Shown piece by piece: positions 35,782 to 45,131 of a stretch of DNA of 64,000 bases. The notes beneath the pieces were generated by a model, which was not told the DNA's origin, ran no database searches, and worked only from the letters and a program-made list of their open reading frames with translations. How positions within the stretch are numbered: position 1 is the first letter of the stretch; each line of letters begins with the position of its first letter. This DNA is from Corynebacterium qintianiae. GTDB taxonomy: Bacteria; Actinomycetota; Actinomycetes; Mycobacteriales; Mycobacteriaceae. The DNA is taken from positions 496,001 through 560,000 of the forward strand of contig NZ_CP064955.1 of NCBI RefSeq assembly GCF_011038645.2, read 5' to 3'. The translations under genes and the position numbers were made by a program.

Positions 35782-38700
35782 CGCAACCCAAGCAACCATG
35801 AGCCCGACAGTTCTGTCGAAATATCTGGGTCAGGCATACCCGCCGACCGACCAACAGGCCGATGTGATCGGCGCGGACCCGGGGCCTTTGCTCGTCGTCG
35901 CGGGCGCCGGGGCAGGTAAGACGGAAACGATGGCGTCGCGCGTTGTATGGCTCGTGGCCAACGGTTTCGCCCGGCCGGAAGAAGTTCTCGGCTTGACCTT
36001 CACGCGCAAGGCGGCCCAAGAGCTGAGCAAGCGCGTTCGCGACCGGTTGAGCGTTCTCGCGTCGAACGACGCCCTCTTGAACCGCCTCGATCCCTCCGGG
36101 GAGCTGGCGAAGTCGCTTGAGGTGATCGCCCCAACGATCTCCACCTACGACGCATACGCCGGGGACCTGATCCGTGAGTACGGTCTCCTCGTCCCTGTCG
36201 AGCCCGATGCGCGCCTGATCACCGACGCGGAACTGCACGCGATCGCCCGCGAGGTGATCCTCGACTTCCGTGGTCAGCTAGTGTCCGGCACCGGGAAAAA
36301 CCCCGCGATTTCGACGGTGATCGAAGATGTGCTCGGTCTCGTGACCTCGATGGGTAACTCTCTGGTCTCCCCTGCGTTTGTGCAGGAGCAGGCGCACGTT
36401 TTCCTCGCGGAAACTGAAGCGCTGCCGGGCAAGGGCGACCCGGCAAAGTTCACCGCGGACATGACCAAGTGGCGCGACGCCCAGGAGCTGCGACGGGCCT
36501 ACTTGCCCGTGGTGGAGGAACTGGGTAACGAGCTGCGCGCCCGCGGCGTCGTCACATTCAACGAACAGATGTCTGTGGCGGCCCAGCTCGCTCACGGGCA
36601 TGGTGCCGTGGGTGAATCCCAGCGCCAACGTTTCCGGGTGGTCATGCTGGATGAGTACCAGGACACATCCCACGCCCAGCGAGTCCTGCTGCGGAGCCTG
36701 TTCGGCGAAGGCCGCGACGCGCGTGAGTCATCATCCGTGCAGCGTCACGCTCTGACGGTCACCGCCGTCGGTGACCCGATGCAGGCGATCTACGGGTGGA
36801 GAGGCGCCACCGCTGCCAACCTCGCGGCGTTCGTCGAGGACTTCCCGAAGCCGGACGGCTCCCCGGCGCAGAAGAAGCAGCTCACGACCTCGTGGCGCAA
36901 CCCGCCGGAGGTGCTCGAATTGGCGAACCGGGTCTCGGACACCCTGCTGGGCACAGGTAGCGACCGGGCGGTCGCCGCCCTGAGCTCGCGCCCGGGCGCC
37001 GGCGCGGGGGAGGTCATCATGGGTTTCTTCGAGCACGAACACGAGGAGATCGCGTTCGTGGCCGACAATCTGGCACACCAATATGCGGAGTGCGTCGCGC
37101 GCGGCGAGGAATTTTCCGCCGCAGTGCTGGTGCGCGCCAACAAGACCTCTCCGGAGGTGGCGGAGGCTTTGGAGGCCCGGGGCGTCCCCTACGAGATCGT
37201 GGGCCTTGCGGGTCTCCTCGACGTCCCGGAGGTCGCCGATGCTGTCGCCATCGCCTCCATGCTTGTCCGGCCGGGAGATTCCGCTTCCGCGCTGCGGATC
37301 CTCTCAGGCCCCGCCGTCGGCCTGGGGTTGAAGGATCTGGATGCTCTCGCCCGGCGCGCGGCCAACCTGCGGGGCAGTAACAGCACCCCCGCTGTTGACG
37401 AGGATGACCCAGTCGAGCGCTTCCACGCGCAACTGAACGAATCCGTCGAGGAAGCGAAGAAGATCACCGCCGGAGCCGATACACCTGCGGGGCTGACCGA
37501 CGCCGTGGCAGATCTCGGGGAGCCGGAGCGTTTTACTGAAAAGGGGCTCGCACGCCTGAAGGATCTAGCAGCGAAACTCCGGTGGTTGCGCACCCACTCC
37601 CTAGGCAAGCGCCTGCCGGATGTTTTCGCCGACATCGTCAGCGTGTTCGGCATCCGTACGGAGGTGCTCGCGCGGCCGTCGACAACGGGCACAGTCCACC
37701 TGGACCGTCTGATGGACGAGGTGGCGAACTACCCCGGCGCTAGCCTGCTGTCCTTGCTCGACTACTTCGAGCTCGCCCGGGAGCACGAGGACGGTTTGGC
37801 CCCCGGCAATGTCCCGGTCCGTTCAGACCGCGTCCAGATCCTCACGGCGCACAAGGCGAAGGGCCTCGAGTGGGACACGGTGGCGGTCGTCCGCGCGGAC
37901 AGGGAAACGTATAAGGGCCGGAACGAGACGTTCCTGACCCAGCCGAAGCTAGTTCCCGACGAGGAGTTTGACGCGTTCGAAGGGGTGGAGGACCGTACCG
38001 AGTTCGGGCAAGCGGCCAAGGCGTACCTCGCCGCCGCGGGTACAAAACTGGAAGAGGAATCCGCCAGGCTGTTCTATGTCGCCGTGACCCGCTCGGGGCG
38101 CAAACTGATCGTCACCGGATCCAGCAAGAAACCCGGGCGACAGAAGGAAGCCGAGCCCTATGAGCACTTCCTGGCCATCCGCGAGCTGGTACGGGACGAG
38201 TGCGTCGCCGAGTGGTTCGACGGAGGCGCCGTGGAGGACGAAGAGACCGCCGACGCAGCGGCCGAGCGGGAAGGGGTCTGGCCGCACCTCAAGGTCGAAC
38301 CGGAGGACGCGGAAGCGGCCAGCTTGGTGGCCGCGGCGATGGAAACGCTACCCGGCCTGTCCGACGGTGAACTGTATGAGCTGTGGGAAAGAGACACCAC
38401 CGCGCTCATCGAGGAGCACCTCGCGGCTGCCAGCCCCGAGGTGCCGGTCATGCTGCCAGGTGAGCTCACCGCATCTGATGTCGTCGCGCTCAAGGCGGAC
38501 CCAGAACAGTTTGCGCGCCGTGCCCGACGGCCCGTCCCTTTCAAGCCGAATTCCTACGCCAAACGGGGAACCGCGTTCCACGAGTGGCTCGAGGAATTTT
38601 ACGGGGCCCGGCCACTTTTGACCGAAGATGAGCTCCCCGGCAGTGACGAGGCGGACGTCGACAAGCAGACCCTCGAGCGGCTCAAGGCCAACTTCGAATC

Positions 38701-39079
38701 GAGCAGCTGGGCGGGCCGGACACCGGCATTCGTGGAGCACCCTTTCGAACTCGCGCTGGGAGCGTCTGTGGTGCGCGGCCGGATGGATGCGGTGTTCCAG
38801 AATGAGCAGGGGTGGACGGTCGTGGACTGGAAGACGGGAATGAAGCCTGCGAAAGCACAGATGGAGAGCGCGAAGCTTCAGCTCGCCGTCTACCGGGAGG
38901 CGTGGCGGCGCATCGCGGGGGACGGACGGGACGTGCGCGCGGTGTTCTTTTACGTGCGCACCGGTGAGGACTATGCGCCGTCGGATCTGCCGAGCGCGGA
39001 CGAACTCGAACAGCTGCTTCAGCAATCGGCGGCTGAAGGGATAGAGTTCCTCCCAGACTCTCCCGAGGAAAGGGATTAA
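35774..39079 (+). CDS. adnB: AdnB subunit of the AdnAB helicase-nuclease
   Basis: 1101 residues with an intact superfamily 1A motor: Q motif (PPTDQQADVI), Walker A GAGAGKT (Lys49), motif Ia LTFTRKAAQEL, motif II MLDEYQD, motif III GDPMQAIYGWRG, motif V LTAHKAKGLEWD and motif VI VAVTRSGRK. The C-terminal PD-(D/E)XK nuclease has GRMDAVF and WTVVDWKTG. This is the lead motor of the complex. GTG 35774 overlaps the adnA stop by 8 nt; longer starts lie within adnA. Confidence 0.95.
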   Translation: MADATQATMSPTVLSKYLGQAYPPTDQQADVIGADPGPLLVVAGAGAGKTETMASRVVWLVANGFARPEEVLGLTFTRKAAQELSKRVRDRLSVLASNDALLNRLDPSGELAKSLEVIAPTISTYDAYAGDLIREYGLLVPVEPDARLITDAELHAIAREVILDFRGQLVSGTGKNPAISTVIEDVLGLVTSMGNSLVSPAFVQEQAHVFLAETEALPGKGDPAKFTADMTKWRDAQELRRAYLPVVEELGNELRARGVVTFNEQMSVAAQLAHGHGAVGESQRQRFRVVMLDEYQDTSHAQRVLLRSLFGEGRDARESSSVQRHALTVTAVGDPMQAIYGWRGATAANLAAFVEDFPKPDGSPAQKKQLTTSWRNPPEVLELANRVSDTLLGTGSDRAVAALSSRPGAGAGEVIMGFFEHEHEEIAFVADNLAHQYAECVARGEEFSAAVLVRANKTSPEVAEALEARGVPYEIVGLAGLLDVPEVADAVAIASMLVRPGDSASALRILSGPAVGLGLKDLDALARRAANLRGSNSTPAVDEDDPVERFHAQLNESVEEAKKITAGADTPAGLTDAVADLGEPERFTEKGLARLKDLAAKLRWLRTHSLGKRLPDVFADIVSVFGIRTEVLARPSTTGTVHLDRLMDEVANYPGASLLSLLDYFELAREHEDGLAPGNVPVRSDRVQILTAHKAKGLEWDTVAVVRADRETYKGRNETFLTQPKLVPDEEFDAFEGVEDRTEFGQAAKAYLAAAGTKLEEESARLFYVAVTRSGRKLIVTGSSKKPGRQKEAEPYEHFLAIRELVRDECVAEWFDGGAVEDEETADAAAEREGVWPHLKVEPEDAEAASLVAAAMETLPGLSDGELYELWERDTTALIEEHLAAASPEVPVMLPGELTASDVVALKADPEQFARRARRPVPFKPNSYAKRGTAFHEWLEEFYGARPLLTEDELPGSDEADVDKQTLERLKANFESSSWAGRTPAFVEHPFELALGASVVRGRMDAVFQNEQGWTVVDWKTGMKPAKAQMESAKLQLAVYREAWRRIAGDGRDVRAVFFYVRTGEDYAPSDLPSADELEQLLQQSAAEGIEFLPDSPEERD

Positions 39080-39085
39080 CCAGCA

Positions 39086-40204
39086 GTGAGACTCTTCCGC
39101 AGGAGCCCCATGGGGGCCACATGGCGCGACCGGTTCCAAGCCGACGCCGATGTCAGCAGCGCTCCGGTGCATACGCTCATCGACGTGATCACGATCCCGT
39201 CCGCCGAGCGGGCGACCCCGTGGACGATTATGCTGCGGCGTTTTCTGTACGCCAGCATCCTGATGGTCGCCGTGGCGGTACTGGTGTACCTCGACAGGGA
39301 CGGGTACTCGCAGGAGAGCCTCACGTTCATTGACGCTCTTTATTACTCAGCGGTGTCCTTGTCCACGACGGGTTACGGCGACATCGCGCCGGTTACTCAG
39401 AGCGCGCGCCTGGTGAATATCTTCATCATCACCCCCTTGAGAATCGCGTTCCTCATGCTGCTCGTCGGCACCACCCTGTCTGTCCTGACAGAAGATTCCC
39501 GCAAGACCCTGCAAATCCAACAGTGGAGGAAAACCGTGCGCAACCACACCATCGTGATCGGCTACGGCACCAAGGGCCGCTCGGCAATCGACGCGTTGCT
39601 TGCCGACGGTGCAGCCCCTTCCAACATCGTTGTCGTCGACCAGGACCCGGCAGTGCTCGCGCGCGCCGAGAAGCGGGGCCTGGTGACGGTGCACGGCAAC
39701 GCCACGAAATCAGACGTGCTTAAGATCGCAGGCGTCACCCGCGCGCGTTCTGTGGTCGTCGCCCCTTCAAGCGACGACACCGCCGTGCTGGTCACACTGT
39801 CGGTGCGTGAGCTCGCTCCCAGCGCAATGATCGTGGCATCGGTCCGGGAGAGTGAGAACCAGCACCTCCTGATGCAGTCCGGGGCCGATTCCGTGGTGGT
39901 GTCTTCGGAGACGGCGGGGCGCCTCCTCGGCATTGCCACGGTCACCCCGCCGGTGGTGGCAATGATGGAGGACCTGCTCAGCCCAGACGAGGGTTTCGCT
40001 GTGGCGGAGCGCCCGATTGGCGACGACGAGGTCGGGGCCAATCCGCGCCACCTCGCCGACATTGTCCTCGGGGTCGTCCGCTCAGGCGAGCTGTACCGCA
40101 TCGACTCCCCCGAGGCGGAGACCGTGGAACCGGGCGACCGCCTTCTCTACGTCCGCCACACCCGCGAGATTCCCGGCAAGGACGAGGTAGCCAATGGCAA
40201 TTGA
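39086..40204 (+). CDS. Potassium channel with RCK (TrkA-N) domain
   Basis: 372 residues. Two transmembrane helices flank a pore loop with the selectivity filter TTGYGD (STTGYGDIAP). A cytosolic RCK domain follows with the Rossmann motif GYGTKGRSAIDALL and acidic strand end VVVDQD, then a TrkA-C-like region. Resembles the corynebacterial channel CglK. It starts at GTG 39086, 6 nt after adnB, and overlaps uvrD2 by 11 nt, so it is embedded in the repair operon as in mycobacteria. Confidence 0.9.
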   Translation: MRLFRRSPMGATWRDRFQADADVSSAPVHTLIDVITIPSAERATPWTIMLRRFLYASILMVAVAVLVYLDRDGYSQESLTFIDALYYSAVSLSTTGYGDIAPVTQSARLVNIFIITPLRIAFLMLLVGTTLSVLTEDSRKTLQIQQWRKTVRNHTIVIGYGTKGRSAIDALLADGAAPSNIVVVDQDPAVLARAEKRGLVTVHGNATKSDVLKIAGVTRARSVVVAPSSDDTAVLVTLSVRELAPSAMIVASVRESENQHLLMQSGADSVVVSSETAGRLLGIATVTPPVVAMMEDLLSPDEGFAVAERPIGDDEVGANPRHLADIVLGVVRSGELYRIDSPEAETVEPGDRLLYVRHTREIPGKDEVANGN

Positions 40205-42242
40205 TCTCTCGCTTCTCGACGACGATCAGCGTGTCGCCGCCACAGCCCCGCGCGGGCCGGTCTGCATCCTCGCCGGCGCCGGCACCGGCAAAACCCGCAC
40301 CATCACGTACCGCATCGCGCACCTGATCGACCAGTCTGTGGTGTCGCCGAACAAGGTGCTGGCTGTGACGTTCACCCAGCGCGCGGCCGGAGAGATGCGC
40401 GACCGTCTGCGGGGCCTCGGCATCGGCGGCGTGCAGGCGCGCACCTTCCACTCTGCGGCGCTGCGCCAGCTGCGCTACTTCTGGCCGCAAATCGCCGGTG
40501 ACCTGCCGTGGCGGATGCTAGACAACAAATTCCCCCTCGTGGGCCGCGCTGCCCGTGCGGCCGGGCTCGACTCCGGCAAGGAAATGGTGCGCGACCTGCT
40601 CGGGGAGATCGAGTGGGCGAAGGCGTCCGTCATTGGCGCAGAAGACTACGTAGAGCGGGTTTCCGGTACGAAGCGCACCCCGCCCGCGGATCCGGCGAAG
40701 GTCGCGCAGGTCTACCGCCTTTACGAGGAAGCGAAGACCAGCCCGGACGGCATGCTCCTGGATTTTGATGATCTGCTGTTGCACGTCGCGGGCGCGCTCG
40801 AGAACGCGCCCGCGGTGGCCGAGGAGTTCCGTAGTCAATACCAGACCTTCGTGGTGGACGAGTACCAAGACGTCACGCCTCTGCAGCAGCGAGTTCTCGA
40901 AGGGTGGCTCGGCCAGCGCGACGACCTTACCGTTGTCGGTGACGCGAACCAGACCATCTACTCCTTCACAGGCGCGACTCCGGATTATCTGCTTAACTTT
41001 TCGCGCACGTACAACCACGCCACCGTGGTGAAGTTGCAACGCGACTACCGCTCCACGCCCCAGGTCACGAACCTCGCCAACACCGTCATTTCCAAGGCGA
41101 CGGGCCGCGCCGCGGGTACACGCCTAGAGCTGCAGGGCATGCGCCCGGATGGCCCGGCGCCCACCTATGCCGCGCACGACGACGAGCCGACTGAGGCACG
41201 CGAGGTGGCCAGGGCGATCCGCTCACTTCTCGACGCCGGAGTGGCGGCCCGGGAAATAGCCGTGCTCTACCGCATCAACGCGCAGTCAGCGGCGTTTGAA
41301 GCGGCCCTGTCCGACGCCGGGATCCTCTACCAGGTGCGTGGCGGCGAGGGGTTCTTTCAGCGTGCGGAGATCCGCGAGGCGATCAACTCACTCATTTCGG
41401 CCGCGCGCCGCCAGGATCTGCCGGACGACCCGGTGGCTGTGGCGCGCGCCGCCTTCGCCCCGCTCGGGCTGACCCCCCAAGAGCCGGAGGGCGCCCAAGC
41501 TCGCGAGCGGTGGCAGACCCTTGGAGCGCTGGTGGACCTCATCGAGGAGATCGTGAACACGCGGGAGGCGACGGCGCTGACGGACGTGTTGCGCTCGCTG
41601 CGCCAGCGCGCTGACGCGAAGCAGCCGCCGAGCGTCGACGGCGTCACTTTGGCCAGCCTCCACGCGGCCAAGGGCCTCGAGTGGGACGCCGTGTTCCTCG
41701 TCGGCCTGGTGGAAAACACCCTCCCGATTTCCCACGCGATCAAGGCGGGTGACGCCCAGATCGAGGAGGAGCGCCGCCTCTTCTACGTCGGCATCACGCG
41801 CGCCCGGGAGCACCTGCACATGTCGTGGTCGCTGGCGCGCCAGGAGGGCGGGCGGAAGTCCCGTACCCGCACCCGCTTCCTCGACGGGATCGCTCCCGAG
41901 CTCGACGTGGAAAAATCACCCGACCGGCTCAAGCGCGCCCGGAACTGCAGGGTGTGTGGCAACCCGCTGGACACGCCCGCGGAGAAGGCGCTGGGACGGC
42001 ACGAGGACTGCGAGCCCGAGTACAACGAGCACGCGTTTTTGGCGCTCAAATCCTGGCGTCTCGACGTGGCCCGCGAGGCTGGGCATCCCGCCTACATGGT
42101 GTTTTCCGACGCCACCCTGCTCGCCATCGCAGAAACGATGCCGACCACGGAGACGGACCTGCTCGGCATCTCGGGCGTTGGCCCGGTCAAGGTGGAGAAG
42201 TTCGGCCAGGGCGTCCTTGGAACGCTGAGCGATTTCGCCTGA
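40194..42242 (+). CDS. uvrD2: ATP-dependent DNA helicase UvrD2
   Basis: 682 residues. SF1A motor with Walker A GAGTGKT, VDEYQD, GDANQTIYSFTGA, LHAAKGLEWD and VGITRARE. The tetracysteine module CRVCGNPLDTP...CEP (about 583-605) and C-terminal HRDC domain (LKSWRLDVAREAG to the end) are the signature of actinobacterial UvrD2. Unlike in mycobacteria, no nudC lies between it and the K+ channel gene. Confidence 0.95.
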   Translation: MAIDLSLLDDDQRVAATAPRGPVCILAGAGTGKTRTITYRIAHLIDQSVVSPNKVLAVTFTQRAAGEMRDRLRGLGIGGVQARTFHSAALRQLRYFWPQIAGDLPWRMLDNKFPLVGRAARAAGLDSGKEMVRDLLGEIEWAKASVIGAEDYVERVSGTKRTPPADPAKVAQVYRLYEEAKTSPDGMLLDFDDLLLHVAGALENAPAVAEEFRSQYQTFVVDEYQDVTPLQQRVLEGWLGQRDDLTVVGDANQTIYSFTGATPDYLLNFSRTYNHATVVKLQRDYRSTPQVTNLANTVISKATGRAAGTRLELQGMRPDGPAPTYAAHDDEPTEAREVARAIRSLLDAGVAAREIAVLYRINAQSAAFEAALSDAGILYQVRGGEGFFQRAEIREAINSLISAARRQDLPDDPVAVARAAFAPLGLTPQEPEGAQARERWQTLGALVDLIEEIVNTREATALTDVLRSLRQRADAKQPPSVDGVTLASLHAAKGLEWDAVFLVGLVENTLPISHAIKAGDAQIEEERRLFYVGITRAREHLHMSWSLARQEGGRKSRTRTRFLDGIAPELDVEKSPDRLKRARNCRVCGNPLDTPAEKALGRHEDCEPEYNEHAFLALKSWRLDVAREAGHPAYMVFSDATLLAIAETMPTTETDLLGISGVGPVKVEKFGQGVLGTLSDFA

Positions 42243-42245
42243 GCG

Positions 42246-43097
42246 CTAGTAACACACCGGACATCCCGGGTGGGGGCTGAGCACCGTGCGGGTCAGCGGA
42301 ACAGGGCTGAACGGGTCAGCGACGATCAGCTCCCCGCGCGCGGGGGCCGCGGCCGACACCCCCGGTGGGTCCGGGACGCCGCATAACCGGCGAATTACCA
42401 CTGCCGCTGCGGCCGCGCCTGCGGCGGTGAGGACAGTGTCGGGGCGCGCGGTCGCCCCCGAGGCCCGGCCGACTACGTGCTCCCACTGCTCGTCGCGCTG
42501 GGCGTGGTAGAGGTGGGCGCAGTAGAGGCACGGGCCGGGGTGCCCCGCGCCGAGCGGGCCGATGAACACCCGGGCGTCCACCGCTGACACGGGTAACGTC
42601 GCAGCACTCAGGTGCCGCATGTTCTTCGCCAGCTCGCGGGCGCGGTGGAGCTGGTCCACGAACACCACGGGAACAGACGGGTCGACGGAATTGAGGGTGC
42701 GCTGCAGCGGCTCGGCGGCGAGCTGGGTGCGAACAGTGACGCCGGAGGCGCGCAGAAGCGTGGACAGGGCGTCGTGAAGCGGCCCTTCGCCGACGAGCAG
42801 CGCGGCGCAGGAGTAGTCGGCGACGATGACCCTGTAGGCGCGGAGCTCCTCCACGAGGCTGCGCGCGGCGGCTTCGGACATCCCCGCGTCCGCCAAACCG
42901 GAGAGAAGATCGGCCACCGAGACTGGGGCGCGGAGGCGGGAGAGGACAGGGCGCACATCGCCGGCCAGGGGCGTTTCGATGACTCCGCTGCGGGTCGCGT
43001 CGAGACCGAACTGCAGGGCGCCGCGGCCGCGCGTTATCACACCCGCGCCGGGTGCGAAGCGGATGAGCGTGGTGGGTGGCAGCTGCACGGAGACCAT
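42246..43097 (-). CDS. Orphan ThiF/TOMM cyclodehydratase-like protein (Rv3196-like)
   Basis: 283 residues. It looks like the E1/ThiF-like partner domain of thiazole/oxazole-modified microcin cyclodehydratases: an N-terminal winged-helix-like region, a central segment with VVFVDQLHRARELA, then the characteristic GPCLYCAHLYHAQRDEQW and terminal HPGCPVC, giving CxxC pairs for a structural zinc. No YcaO partner or precursor peptide is nearby. ATG 43097 is chosen because TAGCTG (43110-43105) lies 7 nt upstream; ATG 43124 would overlap the start of the divergent gene. Function unknown. Confidence 0.65.
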   Translation of the reverse strand: MVSVQLPPTTLIRFAPGAGVITRGRGALQFGLDATRSGVIETPLAGDVRPVLSRLRAPVSVADLLSGLADAGMSEAAARSLVEELRAYRVIVADYSCAALLVGEGPLHDALSTLLRASGVTVRTQLAAEPLQRTLNSVDPSVPVVFVDQLHRARELAKNMRHLSAATLPVSAVDARVFIGPLGAGHPGPCLYCAHLYHAQRDEQWEHVVGRASGATARPDTVLTAAGAAAAAVVIRRLCGVPDPPGVSAAAPARGELIVADPFSPVPLTRTVLSPHPGCPVCY

Positions 43098-43122
43098 TTC
43101 AACACAGCTAAAATCACTTTTC
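43098..43122. promoter_or_regulatory. Overlapping divergent promoters
   Basis: Only 25 bp between start codons. Plus strand: TAAAAT (43109-43114), 8 nt before ATG 43123. Minus strand: TAGCTG (43110-43105), 7 nt before ATG 43097. The -10 elements share two bases, so the promoters should exclude each other. Confidence 0.5.
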
Positions 43123-43623
43123 ATGTGGCCTGAAGAAAACGTGCGGGTAATCCGCTCGACGCGGCGCCGGCGAACGGTTCAGGCGCGGCTCGTCGGCGGC
43201 GTTCTTGAGGTCCGCATCCCCGCCGGGTTCACTGAGGAGCAGGAGCGCGACGCCGTCGAGGAGATGACCGGCCGACTCAACCGCAAGGCGGCGACGTCGC
43301 ACCGCACCGACGACGATCTGCTCGCCCGCGCCCGCCGGTTGAACAGCGACGTCCTCGGCGGGCAGGCGCGCGTATCGACGATCCGGTGGTCCAGCAGGCA
43401 AAACTTCCGCTGGGGATCCTGCACAGTGTCGACGGGAGACATCCGCATTAGCGACCGGCTCAAAAACGTGCCCGATTACGTGGTGGACGCAGTCATTGTC
43501 CACGAACTGGCGCACACAATCGTCGCCGAACACTCGGCGGCGTTCTGGGAGCTGGCGGACCGGGCTCCCCAAGCCGAGCGCGCCAAAGGGTATCTCGAGG
43601 CTTACCAGCGCTTCGGCGGGTAA
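43123..43623 (+). CDS. YgjP-like M48-family metallopeptidase
   Basis: 166 residues with IRWSSRQNFRWGSCTVSTGDI and the zinc motif VHELAHTIVAEHSAAFW (HExxH plus a third His), matching the YgjP/WLM-type metallopeptidase family. Cytosolic, substrate unknown. ATG 43123 with TAAAAT 8 nt upstream gives a leaderless start; the longer open frame overlaps the divergent gene. Confidence 0.87.
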   Translation: MWPEENVRVIRSTRRRRTVQARLVGGVLEVRIPAGFTEEQERDAVEEMTGRLNRKAATSHRTDDDLLARARRLNSDVLGGQARVSTIRWSSRQNFRWGSCTVSTGDIRISDRLKNVPDYVVDAVIVHELAHTIVAEHSAAFWELADRAPQAERAKGYLEAYQRFGG

Positions 43624-43626
43624 GGG

Positions 43627-45027
43627 CTACTGCTCGTCGTCCTCGTCCCCGTCGTTCTGCTTGCGTAACTCCTCCTCGAGCCTCGCCATTTCCTCGTCGA
43701 ACTCGGTGTCTGGGGAATCGTCGAGAAGCGTGTCGATGAACGCGGCGGGGTTGTCCAAGTGCTCCGCGGTGGGCAGGAAGTCGGGGTGGTCCCACACCTT
43801 ATCGCGGCGTTGAAGACCCACGGCGTTGTGGGCGCGACGCCACAGCTCGGCGGCCTCACGCACCTTCGGCGCGGACAGCTCAATGCCGACAATGTTGGCG
43901 AACGCCTGCTCGGCGGAGCCCCCGGTGGCACGCCGCCGCGCCCACGCCTCCGACAGCTGCGCGGCCGAGGGGATGCGCTCGTTCAGGGCCTCCGCTACCA
44001 CAACGTCGATCCATCCTTCCACCAGGGCAATCAGCGTCTCTAGGCGGGAGGTGGCGAGCTCGTTGCGCGAGTTCACACGGGGAGTGAGGTCCATGCCCTG
44101 CAGTTCGCCGAGTTTCTCCTGCAGCTGCTGTGGATCACCAGACTCGAGATCCAAGTTTCGGGCGATCTCTTCGATGTGGGACGTGTCGATCTCCAGGCCG
44201 GCCGCGTACTCCTCGACGGAGGAGACGAGGCGCTCAACCAACCACGGCACGTGGGTGAACAGGCGCTGGCGGGCAGCTTCACGGGCGGCGATGTAGACCA
44301 GCACTTCCTGGCCGGGTACGCCGAGGTCCTTGGAAACAGCCGCCGCGTTCTTCGGCAGGATGGCCGCCACGTCGCGGGGGGCGACTGGGAGGCCGAAGTC
44401 GGTTCCGGTCAGCGCCTGCTGGGCGAGGTCGCCCAGGGCGTGGCCGAGCTTCATCCCGAAGTTCATGGCGTTCATCGAGTTCATCATCCCGGCCATGGGC
44501 CCCATCATTTCGCGGGCTTGCTCTGGCATGGACTCCAGCTGGGCGCGGTTCATGTTCTCCGCGACCGGGTTGACCATGCGCTTCCACATCGGCATGGTGT
44601 TGACCAGCCAATCGTCTGCGTTCCACGCCGCGGGTCGCGCCGAGGATGCGGGCAGGGTGGTGGCGTCGTCGATCCACAGGTCGGCCAGGCGCAGGGATTC
44701 GGTGACTGCGGTGGTGTCGCTGGTAGAGACGGACGGGGAATCACCGATGCGCTGGCGCGCCATGCGCAGCGCGAGCTCGAAGTTGACGGCGTCGCCCGCT
44801 GTGCGGTTGTTGAAGCTGGAGCCCATCCCGGACAGCATTTGGCCGAATTGGTTGAGGATATCTCCGAGATTGCCCGGCTGGCCCGCCGGGTTGCCCTGGC
44901 CTCCGGCGCCCGTTCCGAAGTTGAAGCCGAACGCGGCGAACGGGTTGTCGTTGCGGTCGTTGCGGTCGCCGTCGTCACCGTCGTTCGAGTCGTTGTTGGG
45001 GAAGGAGAAACCGAATCCGTTGCTCAT
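43627..45027 (-). CDS. DUF2342-family zinc-dependent metalloprotease-like protein
   Basis: 466 residues (Rv3195-like). A Gly/Asn/Asp-rich N-terminus (1-60), then the DUF2342 domain, with the conserved LVEGWIDVVVAEALNERIP and RRRATGGSAEQAFANIVG segments and the C-terminal WDHPDFLPTAEHLDNP. The family is named zinc-dependent metalloprotease, but HExxH is not present here. TAGTGT (45039-45034) stands 6 nt before ATG 45027. Function unknown. Confidence 0.82.
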   Translation of the reverse strand: MSNGFGFSFPNNDSNDGDDGDRNDRNDNPFAAFGFNFGTGAGGQGNPAGQPGNLGDILNQFGQMLSGMGSSFNNRTAGDAVNFELALRMARQRIGDSPSVSTSDTTAVTESLRLADLWIDDATTLPASSARPAAWNADDWLVNTMPMWKRMVNPVAENMNRAQLESMPEQAREMMGPMAGMMNSMNAMNFGMKLGHALGDLAQQALTGTDFGLPVAPRDVAAILPKNAAAVSKDLGVPGQEVLVYIAAREAARQRLFTHVPWLVERLVSSVEEYAAGLEIDTSHIEEIARNLDLESGDPQQLQEKLGELQGMDLTPRVNSRNELATSRLETLIALVEGWIDVVVAEALNERIPSAAQLSEAWARRRATGGSAEQAFANIVGIELSAPKVREAAELWRRAHNAVGLQRRDKVWDHPDFLPTAEHLDNPAAFIDTLLDDSPDTEFDEEMARLEEELRKQNDGDEDDEQ

Positions 45028-45131
45028 ACGACCACACTACAGCCGTCGCAAAGCGGGAGGTGGGCTTCGCGTGGACGCTGAGAGCGAACGGTGGTAGGGA
45101 ACGTTGGGGCCCTGGGATAAGATGTTGCCCC

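Noticed and set aside
34033..35799. 588-residue open frame antisense to adnA
   Set aside because: Shadow of the AdnA nuclease half. The Arg/Gln/His-rich composition has no recognisable motif.
40204..40204. nudC between the K+ channel gene and uvrD2 as in mycobacteria
   Set aside because: The two genes overlap by 11 nt, so there is no room; its absence here is noted but is not evidence of loss from the genome.
43627..45027. Active HExxH metalloprotease
   Set aside because: Although the DUF2342 family is named zinc-dependent metalloprotease, no HExxH is present, so only the family name is kept.
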